Assembly: GCF_900246225.1 (NCBI RefSeq) | Contig: NC_039322.1 | Location: forward strand, 22,657,490-22,721,489 | Length of the DNA: 64,000 bases | Source: Astatotilapia calliptera | Lineage: Eukaryota > Chordata > Actinopteri > Cichliformes > Cichlidae | Direction: 5' to 3' | Shown: positions 10,653-21,333 of the stretch, one piece after another | Position numbering within the stretch: the first letter of the stretch is position 1 | Layout: every line of letters starts with the position of its first letter | Position numbers and translations under genes: made by a program | The notes under the pieces: model-generated | The model's input: the letters and a program-made list of their open reading frames with translations, nothing else | Database searches by the model: none | What the model was told of the DNA's origin: nothing

Positions 10653-11188
10653 AGTTGTGTGTTTGTGGCTAATGATGTACGCTGTGTGTCTCGCTTAGAC
10701 GGGTGAGGAAAATGGAAACACTTTTTTTTTTTTTTTTTTTTTTTTTGTGAGTAAAGAGAAGAAAATGCGTGGCAAGAAGCTCCATAGGTCTGACTATGTG
10801 TGTGCATAATAACTAATATGAGCAAATGTGTGCATGTGTCCTATATCTGTGTGTGCTGTGTGGCTGTTGTAAATGTGTTGCCTTTAAACGCATGTGTGTG
10901 CGTGATCGTGCAGCGCAAGCATGTATAATTAGACAGTGTAGCTTGTGGATGGATAGGGAAACAGGTGATCGACATAGTGATAGAAAAGAGAAGCAAATAA
11001 ACCAAAGAGCAAGAGAGAGAGAGAGGGAAAAAGAAATAAAAACGGAAACATTCCAATCAAAGCATTGGCAGAGAGTGACGGTGACGTTATACTAAATTAG
11101 CAAACTGAAATTACATAGTTAAGCAAAAGTTAATACAAGAGAGTGTGAGTGAAGAGAATAGTGTAGCGGATTCTTATCTGGTGTGCGG
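10653..11188 (-). other. L1 inter-ORF spacer with a 25-nt homopolymer and GT/GA-rich tracts
   Basis: This lies between the ORF1 stop and the ORF2 start. It contains poly(T) at 10722-10746 (poly(A) on the element strand), GT-rich sequence at 10795-10900 and a GA-rich tract at 11010-11040. At over 500 bp it is long for an L1 spacer; expansion of simple repeats may account for part of that. No conserved frame. Confidence 0.6.
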
Positions 11189-11962
11189 TCAATACAGCCA
11201 TGGAGTGGTGCCAGGGTCACGGTAGAGCTGTCCGTCCACGTAGAGCCGGTCCACAGCGATGACAGCCCAGGAGCCTTTCTGGATAAAACTACGTCGGACT
11301 GGGAAGAGGACCCTGCGTCGTTCCAGGATCTCTCTGGGGAACTGATCGTTCACGCTGAAATCTGTTCCTTTCAGCTCTCTGCCGCGACTCTTCACCTGGT
11401 CCTTCTGCTTGAAGTGGCCGAATTTGGCTACAATAGGTCATGGTCTCCCGCTTCCTGTCTTCAGAGCCCCTATGCGATGCATTCTATCGAACCCTGTTTT
11501 TCACCGTGTCCTCGGGCAGCTTCAGGTGGATTTTAATGAAGCTTCTCACGGTAGTTTCCGGGTCCTCTCTGGCAGACTCTGGAATACCAGAAAACACCCG
11601 ATTATCTCTCATGCTACGGGCTTGTAAATCTATAACGGTCTCTTTTATTTTTTTATTTTCTATGTTTAATTGGGTCACATTTTCGGTTAGACATTTGACC
11701 GAGTCCCGTAGCGTGGCGTTTTCCACAGCCAGCGCTGGCTGAACTCCAGGGATTCTTTTAGAGATTTAAATTCCCGGTGTAAGATCTCCACCAGGGACAG
11801 CCTTGCATCAAAACTGGACAATCGCTTATCGATTGACTCCACGATGTCGACGATATCTTTGCCGGCAGGCGATGTTGTTCCGGGGGAGTCTGCCGGGCGA
11901 TATCTTTTAGATGACGGCGTCTCAGCGTTGGCCGGGGAAGACGCGCTCTGGGCCTTTTTCAT
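11189..11962 (-). pseudogene. L1 ORF1 pseudogene: coiled coil and RNA-binding region
   Basis: ORF1 protein coats L1 RNA in the retrotransposition particle. The frame starts at ATG 11962 with a basic, Ser/Pro-rich head. A heptad-like coiled coil follows (DIVESIDKRLSSFDARL; then LTENVTQLNIENKKIKETV). The signature DLQARSMRDN...GIPE (about 11640-11590) opens the RRM-like part, and the C-terminal region carries FSVNDQFPREILERRR and VDRLYVDGQLY, ending at 11189. Two frameshifts are visible: near 11730 (after LEFSQ) and near 11490. They cancel, so the C-terminal frame is the same as the start frame. This order matches the Transposase_22 type of L1 ORF1. The copy is inactive. Confidence 0.85.
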
Positions 11963-12242
11963 TACTAAATCTTCAAAGCACCGGTCGATGTATTCTTGGA
12001 GAGCGTCTAAACTCTCCTCGTTGTCCTCCAGGGTGTGGAGGAGATAGGACAGATGTTGTTAGTTATATGACAGTTGGTTAGTTTATTTGGCAATACTGAA
12101 GTTTAAAGAAACTTTGTTAAATTCTATGCTACCATTCGCTTTTTTTCCCGCCAAATCTCCGGCGTCTGACGTCACCTACAACATGGGTCGCTTACCTTTC
12201 CCCGTCACTTACCTCTCACTTCCATCCCATTTCACCTCTCAT
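11963..12242 (-). promoter_or_regulatory. L1 5' UTR / internal promoter region with E2F- and CRE-like sites
   Basis: About 280 bp between the target duplication (12243-12254) and the ORF1 start. Within 110 bp of the 5' end lie TTTCCCGCCAAA at 12144-12155, a perfect E2F-type site, and the palindrome TGACGTCA at 12167-12174, a full CRE. L1 elements carry their promoter inside the 5' UTR, so these are plausible promoter elements. Binding is inferred from consensus only. Confidence 0.55.
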
Positions 12243-12254
12243 CGTCTCATCTTT
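12243..12254. repeat. L1 target-site duplication, 5' side of the element
   Basis: CGTCTCATCTTT, identical to 1266-1277. Its abutment on the 5' UTR shows that this L1 copy was not 5'-truncated on insertion. Confidence 0.8.
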
Positions 12255-13261
12255 ATGGAAAATATCTTGGGTTTCATCCATTCAGATCTCAATTACAACA
12301 GACTTCATTGGATGTAAGAAGGACAAAGAATAAATGGTTGGCTTCTTCCCCTTCATGTACTGGAAGTTTATAGGGCATTATAGATTATGTGTGCAATCTG
12401 GCCCTCCATCTGGGTCTGTTGTGCAAAAATCTAAACTCAATCTATCCAATAACCTTCAACTTAGATGAGGAAAAGAAAGGAAGCATGTTTTCTTTTGTAA
12501 GTAAATCAGCCTTCTAAAGAAAATGCTTACCAGGAAGGTGACCAATTAGGTAAGCCATACACAAAGCATAAAATCCTGTGGCATGTATCATTTCCAAAAC
12601 AATCTTAACAACCAAATCTTCGAGACCTTTAAAAAAAAAAAAAGGCAATTTAAGAAGTTATATTTGAACCTGTTAGGAACTTGTAAAGTTAATGAGAAAA
12701 CTAATCTGTATTCCCTAATTAATATTTTGCCTTATGTTCATATCTGGTCCAAATGTAGGTTTGATGGACATAAAAAACAAAAACAAAAAGCATACAGTAT
12801 ATTTTGGTCCACTTCTATTAAGGTGTTTCTGCTCCAGGTTAACTGATGGCATGGTACAGGCAAGTGTGAAATTAAAAAAAAAAAAAAAAAGCAAAGAAAA
12901 ACAAGGGTTGATTGAACTCTATGAGAGAAATAAAATTTAATTTTTCCAAGTGATATTCCTTTATTAGCTATTATGGTTGTGGTTGATTAATAAGGGTACA
13001 CTTCAGTCCAAAACCGTCTGACTGTATTTTTAAATCCTTCAAACCATTCAGTGATGCAAGAATGGGAGTGTTGACATCCTGGAAGAGTGCATTCTCATCA
13101 GTACAGAAATGTTTCACCACAGGATAAATACCATGGGCCAGTCAAGTCTCAGGGTAAATTAATCATCAGGTACTAGTCTAGGAAAGGAAAGAGAGAAAAA
13201 CAAGCAAAAGAATAGAAGCTGTTATCATTTTCCAAACTCTTATAAACATTCATTGTCTTCC
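12255..13261. other. Non-coding stretch, nothing recognised
   Basis: AT-rich sequence with short poly(A) runs (12630, 12873-12890). No domain, repeat family or RNA gene recognised. Confidence 0.5.
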
Positions 13262-13445
13262 ACTTATCCAAAGTTGGGTTGTGGTGGCAGTGGGCTAAGC
13301 GGGGTATTCCAGATGTCCTTCTCCCCAGCCACACTTTTCAGTTCCTCCTGAGGGATCCCGAGGCGTTCCCGGGTGAGAAAGTTGAACCACCTCAACAGGC
13401 TCCATTCGACACGCAGGAGCAGCAGCTCTACTCTGAGATCAATAC
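13262..13445 (-). repeat. Rex3/RTE LINE 3' fragment, internally deleted
   Basis: On the minus strand, VELLLLRVEWSLLRWF is followed by RERLGIPQEELKSVAG and ends in PLSPLPPQP. These match the C-terminal coding end of the much longer copy at 41093-41556 (IERSQLRWFGHL, WERLGIPPDKLEEVAGE, LLRLLPPRPGPG). About 35 codons between the two blocks, including the PTGRRPRGRPRTRW segment, are deleted. No functional product. Confidence 0.7.
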
Positions 13446-16400
13446 AGCTTAACCACACTATTTGTCAATGAAAACCAGTCAAGTATTTAGCGGAAGGAAG
13501 GCAGAAGAGGCAAAATACCCATTCAAACTAAACTTTAAATTGATTTTTAAAGGATATCTTTGCTCAAGAGGTGAGGCCTTCAACTTAGTTCTTTTAATTT
13601 GTCACTTGTCTGCAGATAAAACGCCTATTCATGTGAGATGAGCTATCTATGTAACATTATTAAAAAAATTTAACTAAAATCGACATTAAATAGACATGAA
13701 GTAAAAAATGATTTTCCAATTGGATTCCTTTATTATTCACTCTCTAATCAGGGAATACAAACAGAAAGTAATTTGAAGCAAAAAGGCAAAGCATTCATTC
13801 CTGCTTGTCCCTGATTCGAGAATGAAACAGCTTCTGTCTGCCCACAAATGATAAGCTATTGATCAGGGTTACATCTCTGTCACTTGGGCTATTGGACTTT
13901 TGATGAAGGTTGGCATAGATCACAGGAAGTGATTTTTATGACAGGCACCACATTTCGACAACAGCCTTTGCTTGCCTTGCTGAAAAACTTTTAGTAGCAG
14001 TGAGAGCAATGAAGATAAAAGAATAAATGTTTTAACAGTATGACAAAAAAAAGACTGTGCCTGCTGGAACATATAGACGAGCATTATTGTTTAACATTCA
14101 TGACAGCAACAGGGACATCAGCACTGGGAGTGTTTCCTCCCTTTGGCATTGCCCTCCCTCCATTCAGCTTGTTAAAGGCAGCCTTGTGTAAGCACCCCAC
14201 CAGCCTGTTAGGGGAGGGATAATGAAGTAATCCATAGTCATTACTCAACCATCACCCTTGGTGTGCACAGGCCGCCATGGACCACTTAGCTGGAGGTGTG
14301 TCAGTGAGTGTGTGTGGAGGAAGGCAGCCAGCGAAGGCATTAGCGCTGAGGGTTAGAGAAGGTTGGTGTGGGACACAGGGACAGCATCCAGAGGGTCTGT
14401 TGAGAAGAGGTTGAAGGACGGGGAGCCTGGCAGAGTGTAAGTAGGCCTGCTGTGGTATTCTTTAATTAAAACTGAAGGATAATTTGAGCATTTATTGATC
14501 TCCATCCTATAGCTGGGGAAAAAGGTTCCTCTCTGTTGATATAACCTACTGCCCCTGGAAGGGAGGCATGGGTGAGGAAGGTGTGAGAGGAAGGGAGGAT
14601 AGTTCAGGAGGACAATAGAAAAAGGTGTGGCAGCCAGGCAAAGGAGGCTTTATGTTGCTATAAAGTTCAATGTTATCATCCTAACCAGGCGTTCAGGGAC
14701 CAAACATTGGAATAAGCAAGGCGGCACACGCTACATTCCCAAAGATGTTGATTTAAGACTATTTGTTTTGCCTGTCTATTTATTTTGCACGATGGCACAA
14801 TTTACAAGAGGCGAGCAGAGGGAGGCGTGCAGGCCCGATGCAACATCAAACCCAACAGCATGACACACAGCCAGACCCAAAGCCAATTCCCAGGTATTAG
14901 AGTGCTTTAAGTTTTATGATCCCCTATCACAGACCCTAATATAATTACCCTGCAAGGGCACTCTGTCTTTCAGCTACAGGGGGTGAAATGGGATGCTTGA
15001 AGAAAGGGGGTGTAGCGGTAGAAGGGATGGTAATGGTGGCAGTGGTGGGTGGATGAGGGGCTACTTGGGAGTGAGAGAAGGCACAGAGGATTAGAGATGT
15101 ATCCATTATTGTTTTTTTTCTTGTAATGCATAACTGCTCACCAACAGTAAGTAAGTAACACACATTGCAATAAGACAAAACAGTGGTAGTCCAGTATCAT
15201 ATGGGCAGTGACCCTAGCCATGTTGTAATTAATTAATTGCCCTATTATTTAAATTAAGGAGTAACACCCCATGTGAAGTAGAGTCAACAAAGCACCTAAG
15301 AGTCTGTAATTAAGAGTCTATCCTCAAGGTCGGCCACAGGCATATCTGTAAGGATGAAGACTGTGGGTAGTATATGTGTGTGTGTGTGCGTGCAGCTTGT
15401 CCTGCCCTCCATTTTATCATCCTACATGTTGTTATATGAGACTAGTATGATTAGCTCCTGTCACAGTGACCCATAAGTCATTCATTCCCTGACACCTCAA
15501 TCTCTACTCGCTCTGCCAAAATGTGAAATGTGTCATTGTGGCCACCCTACCATTATGAATAAAATAACCATCATTAGGATGTCTCATACTGTATTATCTG
15601 TGTCCCTGTCTCTCATGCTTGCACTGTAAAGCACTAAACAGCACAGCCACAAGGCCAAAATGTGGCTTCAGAGATTATGTTTTGTTCTGTGTTCATCCTC
15701 GAGAGGTCAAGCAGCAGCTTTAGAAATTACTCCATTGCCTCCTTTTGCACACTTACCCTGTGGCTGGAAATTGGAGTGTCCCTCAGCTCTTCATGGGTTC
15801 TGGGCTTGTTACTGCCTAAATTCCCTCTTAAGGCTGACATATGAGGGACAGAAAAAAAAACTAAGTTAGTGCTAATGAAATAGATGGGAGCAAGACAAAA
15901 GAGAGAAATGTCCGAATGACAGATAATAACAACAATCAAACTGGTTGTTTGACTATTGTTTGATTATTTCTGAAAGAATCTTTTTATAATATTGAATCAT
16001 TTTTAGTTTAAAATTGCAACAGTTTTACTAATTTAATGATTGTGATGAACAAAATGGAAAGCTGATGTTGATGTTCTGTTTTAAAAGAAAAATCCATTTA
16101 CAAAATCAAGATTTTAATCTGTCTGTCTCACAACAATAAAACTTATGAACAAAGTGTTTGTGCATGTGTGTGTGTGTGTGTTTGAGATGGAGAACAATAC
16201 ATATCTAGCTTTTAGACTGCTATATAATATAACCATGGATATGTCTGGGATTATATTTGTGATAAAGACAGAGAAAACCCGGCTAAAATTTTAAATCTTC
16301 TACATTAATATGCAACCCCCCCACCCCCCAAAAAAGATAAAAATAAAAAACAGATTGCATGTATCCATCTTTGTTTATTTTCTATGAATTTTTCATTTGA

Positions 16401-17079
16401 AGATGTCAAACTTTGTTGGTTTGTTGAATTATTCTTATTGAGTGACGATGCAAATAGAAAAACAGTCACTTGTAGCAAATGATTAAGCCTCCGACTAAAA
16501 ACTACACTTGGTGTACAAGAAACTGTCCATGAGTCACAATCCACACACTGTTATTACCACAGGCCAAAGATGGAAAAGTCACCAGCAACAACAAGGGTGC
16601 AAATTTCACTGGTTGGCTGCCCAGATCACACCCCTCAAGACGTGTGTAGTTCCACATGAATGGGGGGGTTTTCCCCTCACAGCCCAGAAGTTTGCCTGAT
16701 TTGCACTGTTTATCTGCAGTTTTTGAATCAGAAACAGTTCATTAAAACTGACATTTGCAAGTTCACAGTTTTAAGAGATATTGTAGACGGTGAAGTTCTC
16801 AAACACTTGAAGTCCTGGAAAGTCTGTTCTTGACGGCATCATGACTCAACCGTGCCATAATTCAACTTCATCTGACTTAAAGTTAAAATTTATGTAGGCA
16901 TTATTTTTGGAGAGGATGAATTCATAGTGCACAACACTGAGTGTGCGTTCTCCTGGTCATGCCTCTCACCTGATGAATCCTTCTGCACAGACTCTGATGC
17001 TGTGTCTCTGCATAAATTGGAGGTAGATAGTATAAGATCACTTTTATAGCCATAAAAAAATGAACCAAATGAGATTTAT
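13446..17079. other. Non-coding stretch, nothing recognised
   Basis: Mostly unique-looking AT-rich DNA. It has a short (TG)n at 16165-16182 and a G-rich, A-rich block at 14990-15060. No exon-like frame longer than about 80 codons and no recognised repeat. It could contain conserved non-coding elements, which a single sequence cannot show. Confidence 0.4.
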
Positions 17080-17824
17080 TGTCACAGTCTGGCGAGGGCA
17101 GACTGTATGAATTGAAAAAGGACCCAAAACGCAGACGCCAAGGAACAGGGAACAGAACTTGAAATGTTAACAAAAGGCAAGCCGTTTAATAAGGCTAGTA
17201 GAAGAGGTACAAACAAAGGGCAAGGCAAACTGAAGCAAAATTAACACAAACCTAAACTGGGGAATCTAAACAAGCAATAAGAAAAACCTAGGCAAGAAAC
17301 TTGGAAGCATGGCATGGGAAACATGGCGTGGACAACAGACGACCTGACAATCACACACTGAAAACAGAGGACTTAAATACACAGGAGGTGATTAGGGGAA
17401 GTGGAGACACATGAGGAAACAGCTGGCACACATGAACATAATGACGTCACAGTGGGAGAGTAAAACTGAACATGATGAACACAGAACACCAGACCTCTTC
17501 ACAATAAAACAGGAAACATAATGAGACATAGACATGACAACCCGAACTTGACAACGTAAGACACAGACATGAAACGCATGAAGAGCAGGGGAGATTTAAC
17601 ATGGTTGGAAACACGAGGGGAAAATAATAACTAGAAACACTTAGGCATAATAATACAAACTTGATAACATAAGACACGCAGCATGAAACACGAAGGGTGA
17701 GGGGAAGCTTAAATACAGGGGAAGAAAACACAAGGAGTCTAATAACCAAATGAACTTAGATAACCTAATGAACAAAATAAACTCAAACTTAAAACGCTGG
17801 GTCAAAAGACCCAGGACCATGACA
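17080..17824 (-). mobile_element. Solo-LTR-like element, 745 bp, with 5-bp TTTAT duplication
   Basis: The element begins TGTCACAGTC and ends GGACCATGACA, so its ends are TG...CA and form a short inverted repeat. TTTAT precedes (17075-17079) and follows (17825-17829) it, a 5-bp duplication typical of Gypsy/BEL-type LTR integration. Read on the minus strand there is an ATTAAA variant poly(A) signal near 17190 with about 110 bp to the end, consistent with an R-U5 region. Each end also has a small hairpin: 17085-17105 (7-bp arms) and 17797-17814 (7-bp arms, AAAA loop). No coding sequence. A short non-autonomous DNA transposon is the alternative. Confidence 0.6.
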
Positions 17825-17829
17825 TTTAT

Positions 17830-19740
17830 AATCTGTAGTCACTGCTGACAATGTCACAAACCCTTTTTTTGATTAAAAAATAAATAAATAAAACTTGTTT
17901 TTCATCCTCACTGATCATATTTGGCTAGAGAAGGCTGATAAAAGGCAAAAAAAAAAAAAACCCCAACAAAACAACAAGAAGCAAGGCAGCAATTCTCCAG
18001 CGTTAGACACCACAATCTACTCTGGGTATACCAGCCAATAAACAGGACTAGAAAAAAAGCTGATAATCCATCAGAGAAAGAGGAAAAGAGACTGGCAAGA
18101 GAAGTTGATGATAGAACTGAGATGGATAGACCCTTAAAAAATTGTCTATTGGTTTTATAATAGCTGCTCTTGCTTAGCTGTGTGAAAATACCATTTCTAA
18201 TTTGGAATATATCTGCATTATGCTCTCAAAAACAATTTTCTGTAACAAAGCCATTTTCATCTTTGAAAAGTGTAGCTCAGTTTCCCGCACCTACTCTGAA
18301 AAGACAGCCATCTGATAATGTTGCAACGCTTTGGGGTAAAATATTGCTAAGAAGTGGAAAACAAGAGAAGAGTTCTGAAAATAACCTCTTAGAAAATCAA
18401 AGCAGCGTGGAGTGAAGAAAAGGACTATGTGACAACCCTGAATCACATCAGGAATTAACTTGTGTGCATTTTGTACATATGAGATTTCTCTCAGCACAAA
18501 TGCAAAAGTTGCATTTGCACCCTAGCCCTCTACACACAGAATTTGAAAATGCATACATTCAAACAAAGCCACCAAGCACAGCAAGACCTGGTTCTGTCAG
18601 TGTCACTGAGTCAAGTATTATATCAAAGAAAATAAGATCTGAGTCATCTGTTCCATGGTGAGCCTTTGTTTTAACTTCAGAGTGGAAGTGATGGGTGTGA
18701 GACAACAGCAGTGAGGCTGCTCTCTGCAGAGACACTAATCCTCGTGATGGCATTATCAGCCACACATCAGCCTACTATACAGTAGGCAGGCACGAGTGTA
18801 GGACGCGCTCTGTGCTGTGACAGCTGGGGTCTTTATGCTCGGGAGGGAGGAACAGCTCATTACTGAAGATGTTTTTCAGTGTTTTGATGGGTAAATAGAA
18901 AAACTGCTATCAAAAGCCGGCACTGACAGCCACCACATTGCCTCCCACTTAATCTGGATATGCATGAATGAGAAAAAGGATAATATCATCAGCATACTGT
19001 CATATCTTCTCTTTTTTTTGTAAAAGGAAGTGAAAATATCAGCTGCCTCTTTTTCAATCAGTGATTTGTATATCAATGGGCAGCTGTCAATGGGGGCACT
19101 TTGAAGTGGCAGTTGGGAGATAAAGATTATAATTAGCCCCTTGCTGTGAGTTGGTGAAAAGAGCTGCAGGTAAGGAGAGGTTGATAGTGTCTTTTGCTGC
19201 TCCCTCCTACTCTTTTGCAACACATTTCAAAGACTGAGATGAAAAACCAGTGGGTGTAAAAGTCAATTGCCTCCCCAAAAAAAACTTGTGGAGGATGGAT
19301 GCAATCTGACTGCGGCGTGGTGATTGCGTTTTATTGTCCAAGTGCTTCGGGCTTAATGTGTCGCTGTATCATCATTTGGCAACTCACCCTTATACCCTTT
19401 GCAGATGCTTCTAGCCAGTTCACTCCTCATCGATCCATCAAATGATTGTTGTTTGCCTTTTATTTGGCAAGAGATATAGGCGACGGTATTATGTTGTTTT
19501 TTTTTCCTCTTTACATTGGAGTGAGAGGGAAAATATTGCATTCCACTTAATTAAACACTGAAGGATGAGTGGACTGTTAGCATTGGGTGAATCTTTCATC
19601 AATCTGTTGCTGCAGCGCTGTCAGTAAATTGTATCAAAGCATATACTGTAAATATGTAAAAAGATTCTGATGTGTCTAACAAATCTAACATTTGTTTTAA
19701 ACATGTGCTACGCAACTTCTTGACAGATTAAACACTGTTT
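17830..19740. other. Non-coding stretch, nothing recognised
   Basis: No repeat family, RNA gene or credible exon seen. A-rich runs at 17949-17962. Confidence 0.4.
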
Positions 19741-19850
19741 CGCTATCAATGTGTGTGGATGACTGGTTGTGTAAAGCGCTTTGGGGTCCTTAGGAACTAG
19801 AAAAGTGCTATACAAATACAGGCCATTTACCATTTACCATTTAAGTAATT
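19741..19850 (+). repeat. SINE/LINE 3'-tail fragment
   Basis: The stretch has the common teleost tail wording: GTAAAGCGCTTTGGGGTCC, then AGAAAAGTGCTATACAAATA, and ends in repeated CATTTACCAT. The same tail ends the SINE at 37735-38018. No tRNA-like head is visible, so this is a 5'-truncated copy or the partner LINE's 3' end. Confidence 0.55.
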
Positions 19851-20513
19851 TAGCTACATTAGAGCTAAACTAATTAAACCTAATTTAGTTAAACTTTACA
19901 ACTGTAGACTGAAATCAAATATAAAATTGTTTTATCATCTAGCATAGTGCACAATCCTAACGTCATATAATTATACTAGTGCTTCACAGCTGAGAGTAAC
20001 ATAAGCAGCATGGTTAGCTAGCTTAACATTGGATGATACTCAGGTATACAGTATATACACTGGTGTCTTATTCCCTATACAACATATATGACATACAGTA
20101 TATACAGCAACATTCCAGGCGGCGACCTAAAACCCCTTTGGGGTTGTGTCAGGAAGGCCATCTGGTATAACTCTGCCAAATCAAACATGAGGCGCTACCC
20201 ACTGTTTCAGTCTCTTGTGATAAGGTAACTGCTGAAAGTAGCTTCTTTTTCTGCTTATCATGTTTTATGACAGACTCATGCACATCTTATTACCATTTTG
20301 CCAACGGTAGCTCACATGCAGATTGCAAACAAGTGATGGACATAAATGCAAGCCATGCTGACTGCAGATCACATAATGTCCGAGTGTTAATGACAGTTAT
20401 TTTGTGAAGCTGTGCAGGGCTCCCATAACTACATTTTTTATTGCATGGACACCTATATAATTGTTATTGCAAAAATGTTTAAAGGTAATACAAATATTAT
20501 CATTTGTATTATT
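19851..20513. repeat. Mostly unrecognised; short dispersed-repeat scrap at about 20116-20200
   Basis: The scrap contains GGCGGCGACC followed by TTGTGTCAGGAAGGCCATCT and GCCAAATCAAACATG, wording I recall from a dispersed retroelement piece in many fish genomes. The family is not assigned. The rest shows nothing recognisable. Confidence 0.3.
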
Positions 20514-20526
20514 ATCTCAGGTGAAC
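20514..20526. repeat. Target-site duplication of the Penelope-like element, left copy
   Basis: ATCTCAGGTGAAC is repeated exactly at 21321-21333, flanking the Penelope-like insertion. Confidence 0.7.
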
Positions 20527-21320
20527 TGTCTGTGAAGGTTCTCAGTCATCCAGGTCATCGTAGTCAAAGGTGACTCAGGAGAGTTTTCTCCAAGCACGAC
20601 ATCCCAGTGTATTTCAGACCCAGCAACACGCTCAGACAAAAACTGGTTCACCCGAAATACAAAACGCCAAAACACAGACTTAACAATGTGGTGTATGCTG
20701 TACAGTGCAGCGAGGAATGCCCAGACCTCTACATTGGAGCGACCAAACAGCCACTTCACAAGCGCATGGCACAACACAGAAGAGCCACCTCCACAGGACA
20801 AGACTCAGCATTCCATCTGCATCTTAAGGATAAAGGACACTCTTTCGAGGATGCCAATGTTCACATTTTGGACAGAGAGGACAGATGGTTTGAAAGAGGA
20901 GTGAAAGAAGCCATCTATGTCCACTGTGAGCGACCATCTTTGAACAGAGGCGGGGGTCACCAACTCTCTGCCATCTATAATCCAGTTTTGAGATCCCTTC
21001 CCAGACGCCTTAACGCCCACTCACATCCTGGGCCATCTGATCTCAGGAATTCGCATGATAAGGTGGGGCCAGGTTTCACAATGAACTCACCCGAAACTCT
21101 GGCTGATTGGGACCCACACCCAGTTTCACACCTTGGCTCAGGCGATTAGAGGATCATCAGGGGGTCCTTTTGTCCCTCTGTGGGGGGATACTCCCAATAG
21201 GTTTATATCTGGGACTCTCCACCATTTGACCTTAGAACTGAAGAAGCTTCTCGGATGAGAGGTGAAACGTCTTCAAGTAACTTAAAGAAGTCCAGACGCT
21301 TTTCTTTGCAAGCTCCTTTG
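20527..21320 (+). mobile_element. Penelope-like retroelement, 5'-truncated, with its 3' terminal region
   Basis: A 794-bp fragment bounded by the 13-bp direct repeat ATCTCAGGTGAAC. It contains the GIY-YIG endonuclease part of a Penelope-like polyprotein (frame open to 21149), then a non-coding 3' region with CTGAAGAAG, GGATGAGAGGTGAAACGTC and GTCCAGACG, words shared with 57505-57560. The first 40 bases (20527-20568) look like an inverted copy of the outermost 3' sequence of the family, recalled from memory. That would fit the inverted partial terminal repeats or 5' inversions known for Penelope elements. The reverse transcriptase part is absent. Confidence 0.75.
20607..21149 (+). pseudogene. 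Penelope-like polyprotein C-terminus: GIY-YIG endonuclease domain
   Basis: In Penelope-like elements a GIY-YIG nuclease is fused after the reverse transcriptase and is thought to make the target nick. The open frame has 180 codons. Motifs: NVVYAVQC at about residues 27-34 (the GIY-like strand), DLYIGATKQPLHKRMAQHRR at 40-59 (YIG with the conserved arginine helix), then an SAFHLHLKDKGHSF segment and KEAIYVHCERPSLNR at 99-113 with the conserved glutamate region. The first ATG has no special support; the true protein started far upstream and was lost by truncation, so I class it as a pseudogene. The nuclease segment itself has no stop or frameshift. The tail after residue 125 looks like ordinary C-terminal sequence of the family. 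Confidence 0.75.
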
Positions 21321-21333
21321 ATCTCAGGTGAAC
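21321..21333. repeat. Target-site duplication of the Penelope-like element, right copy
   Basis: ATCTCAGGTGAAC, identical to 20514-20526. Confidence 0.7.

Larger units (their letters stand above)
1275..12242 (-). mobile_element. Full-length L1-clade LINE retrotransposon, mutated, carrying a nested hAT element
   Basis: This non-LTR retrotransposon reads right to left. In element order: 5' UTR (12242-11963), ORF1 nucleic-acid-binding protein (11962-11189), inter-ORF spacer (11188-10653), ORF2 endonuclease/reverse transcriptase (10652-6982), a long GC-rich 3' UTR (6981-4593 continuing at 1552-1298) and a poly(A) tail (poly(T) at 1275-1297 on the plus strand). A 12-bp duplication flanks it. Without the 3,032-bp hAT and its 8-bp duplication, the element is about 7.9 kb. 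Both ORFs carry frameshifts and ORF2 also has nonsense codons, so this copy cannot make its own proteins. ORF content (APE endonuclease, RT with YADD, coiled-coil ORF1 with an RRM-like segment) places it in the L1 clade; the exact fish family is not named. Confidence 0.9.
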
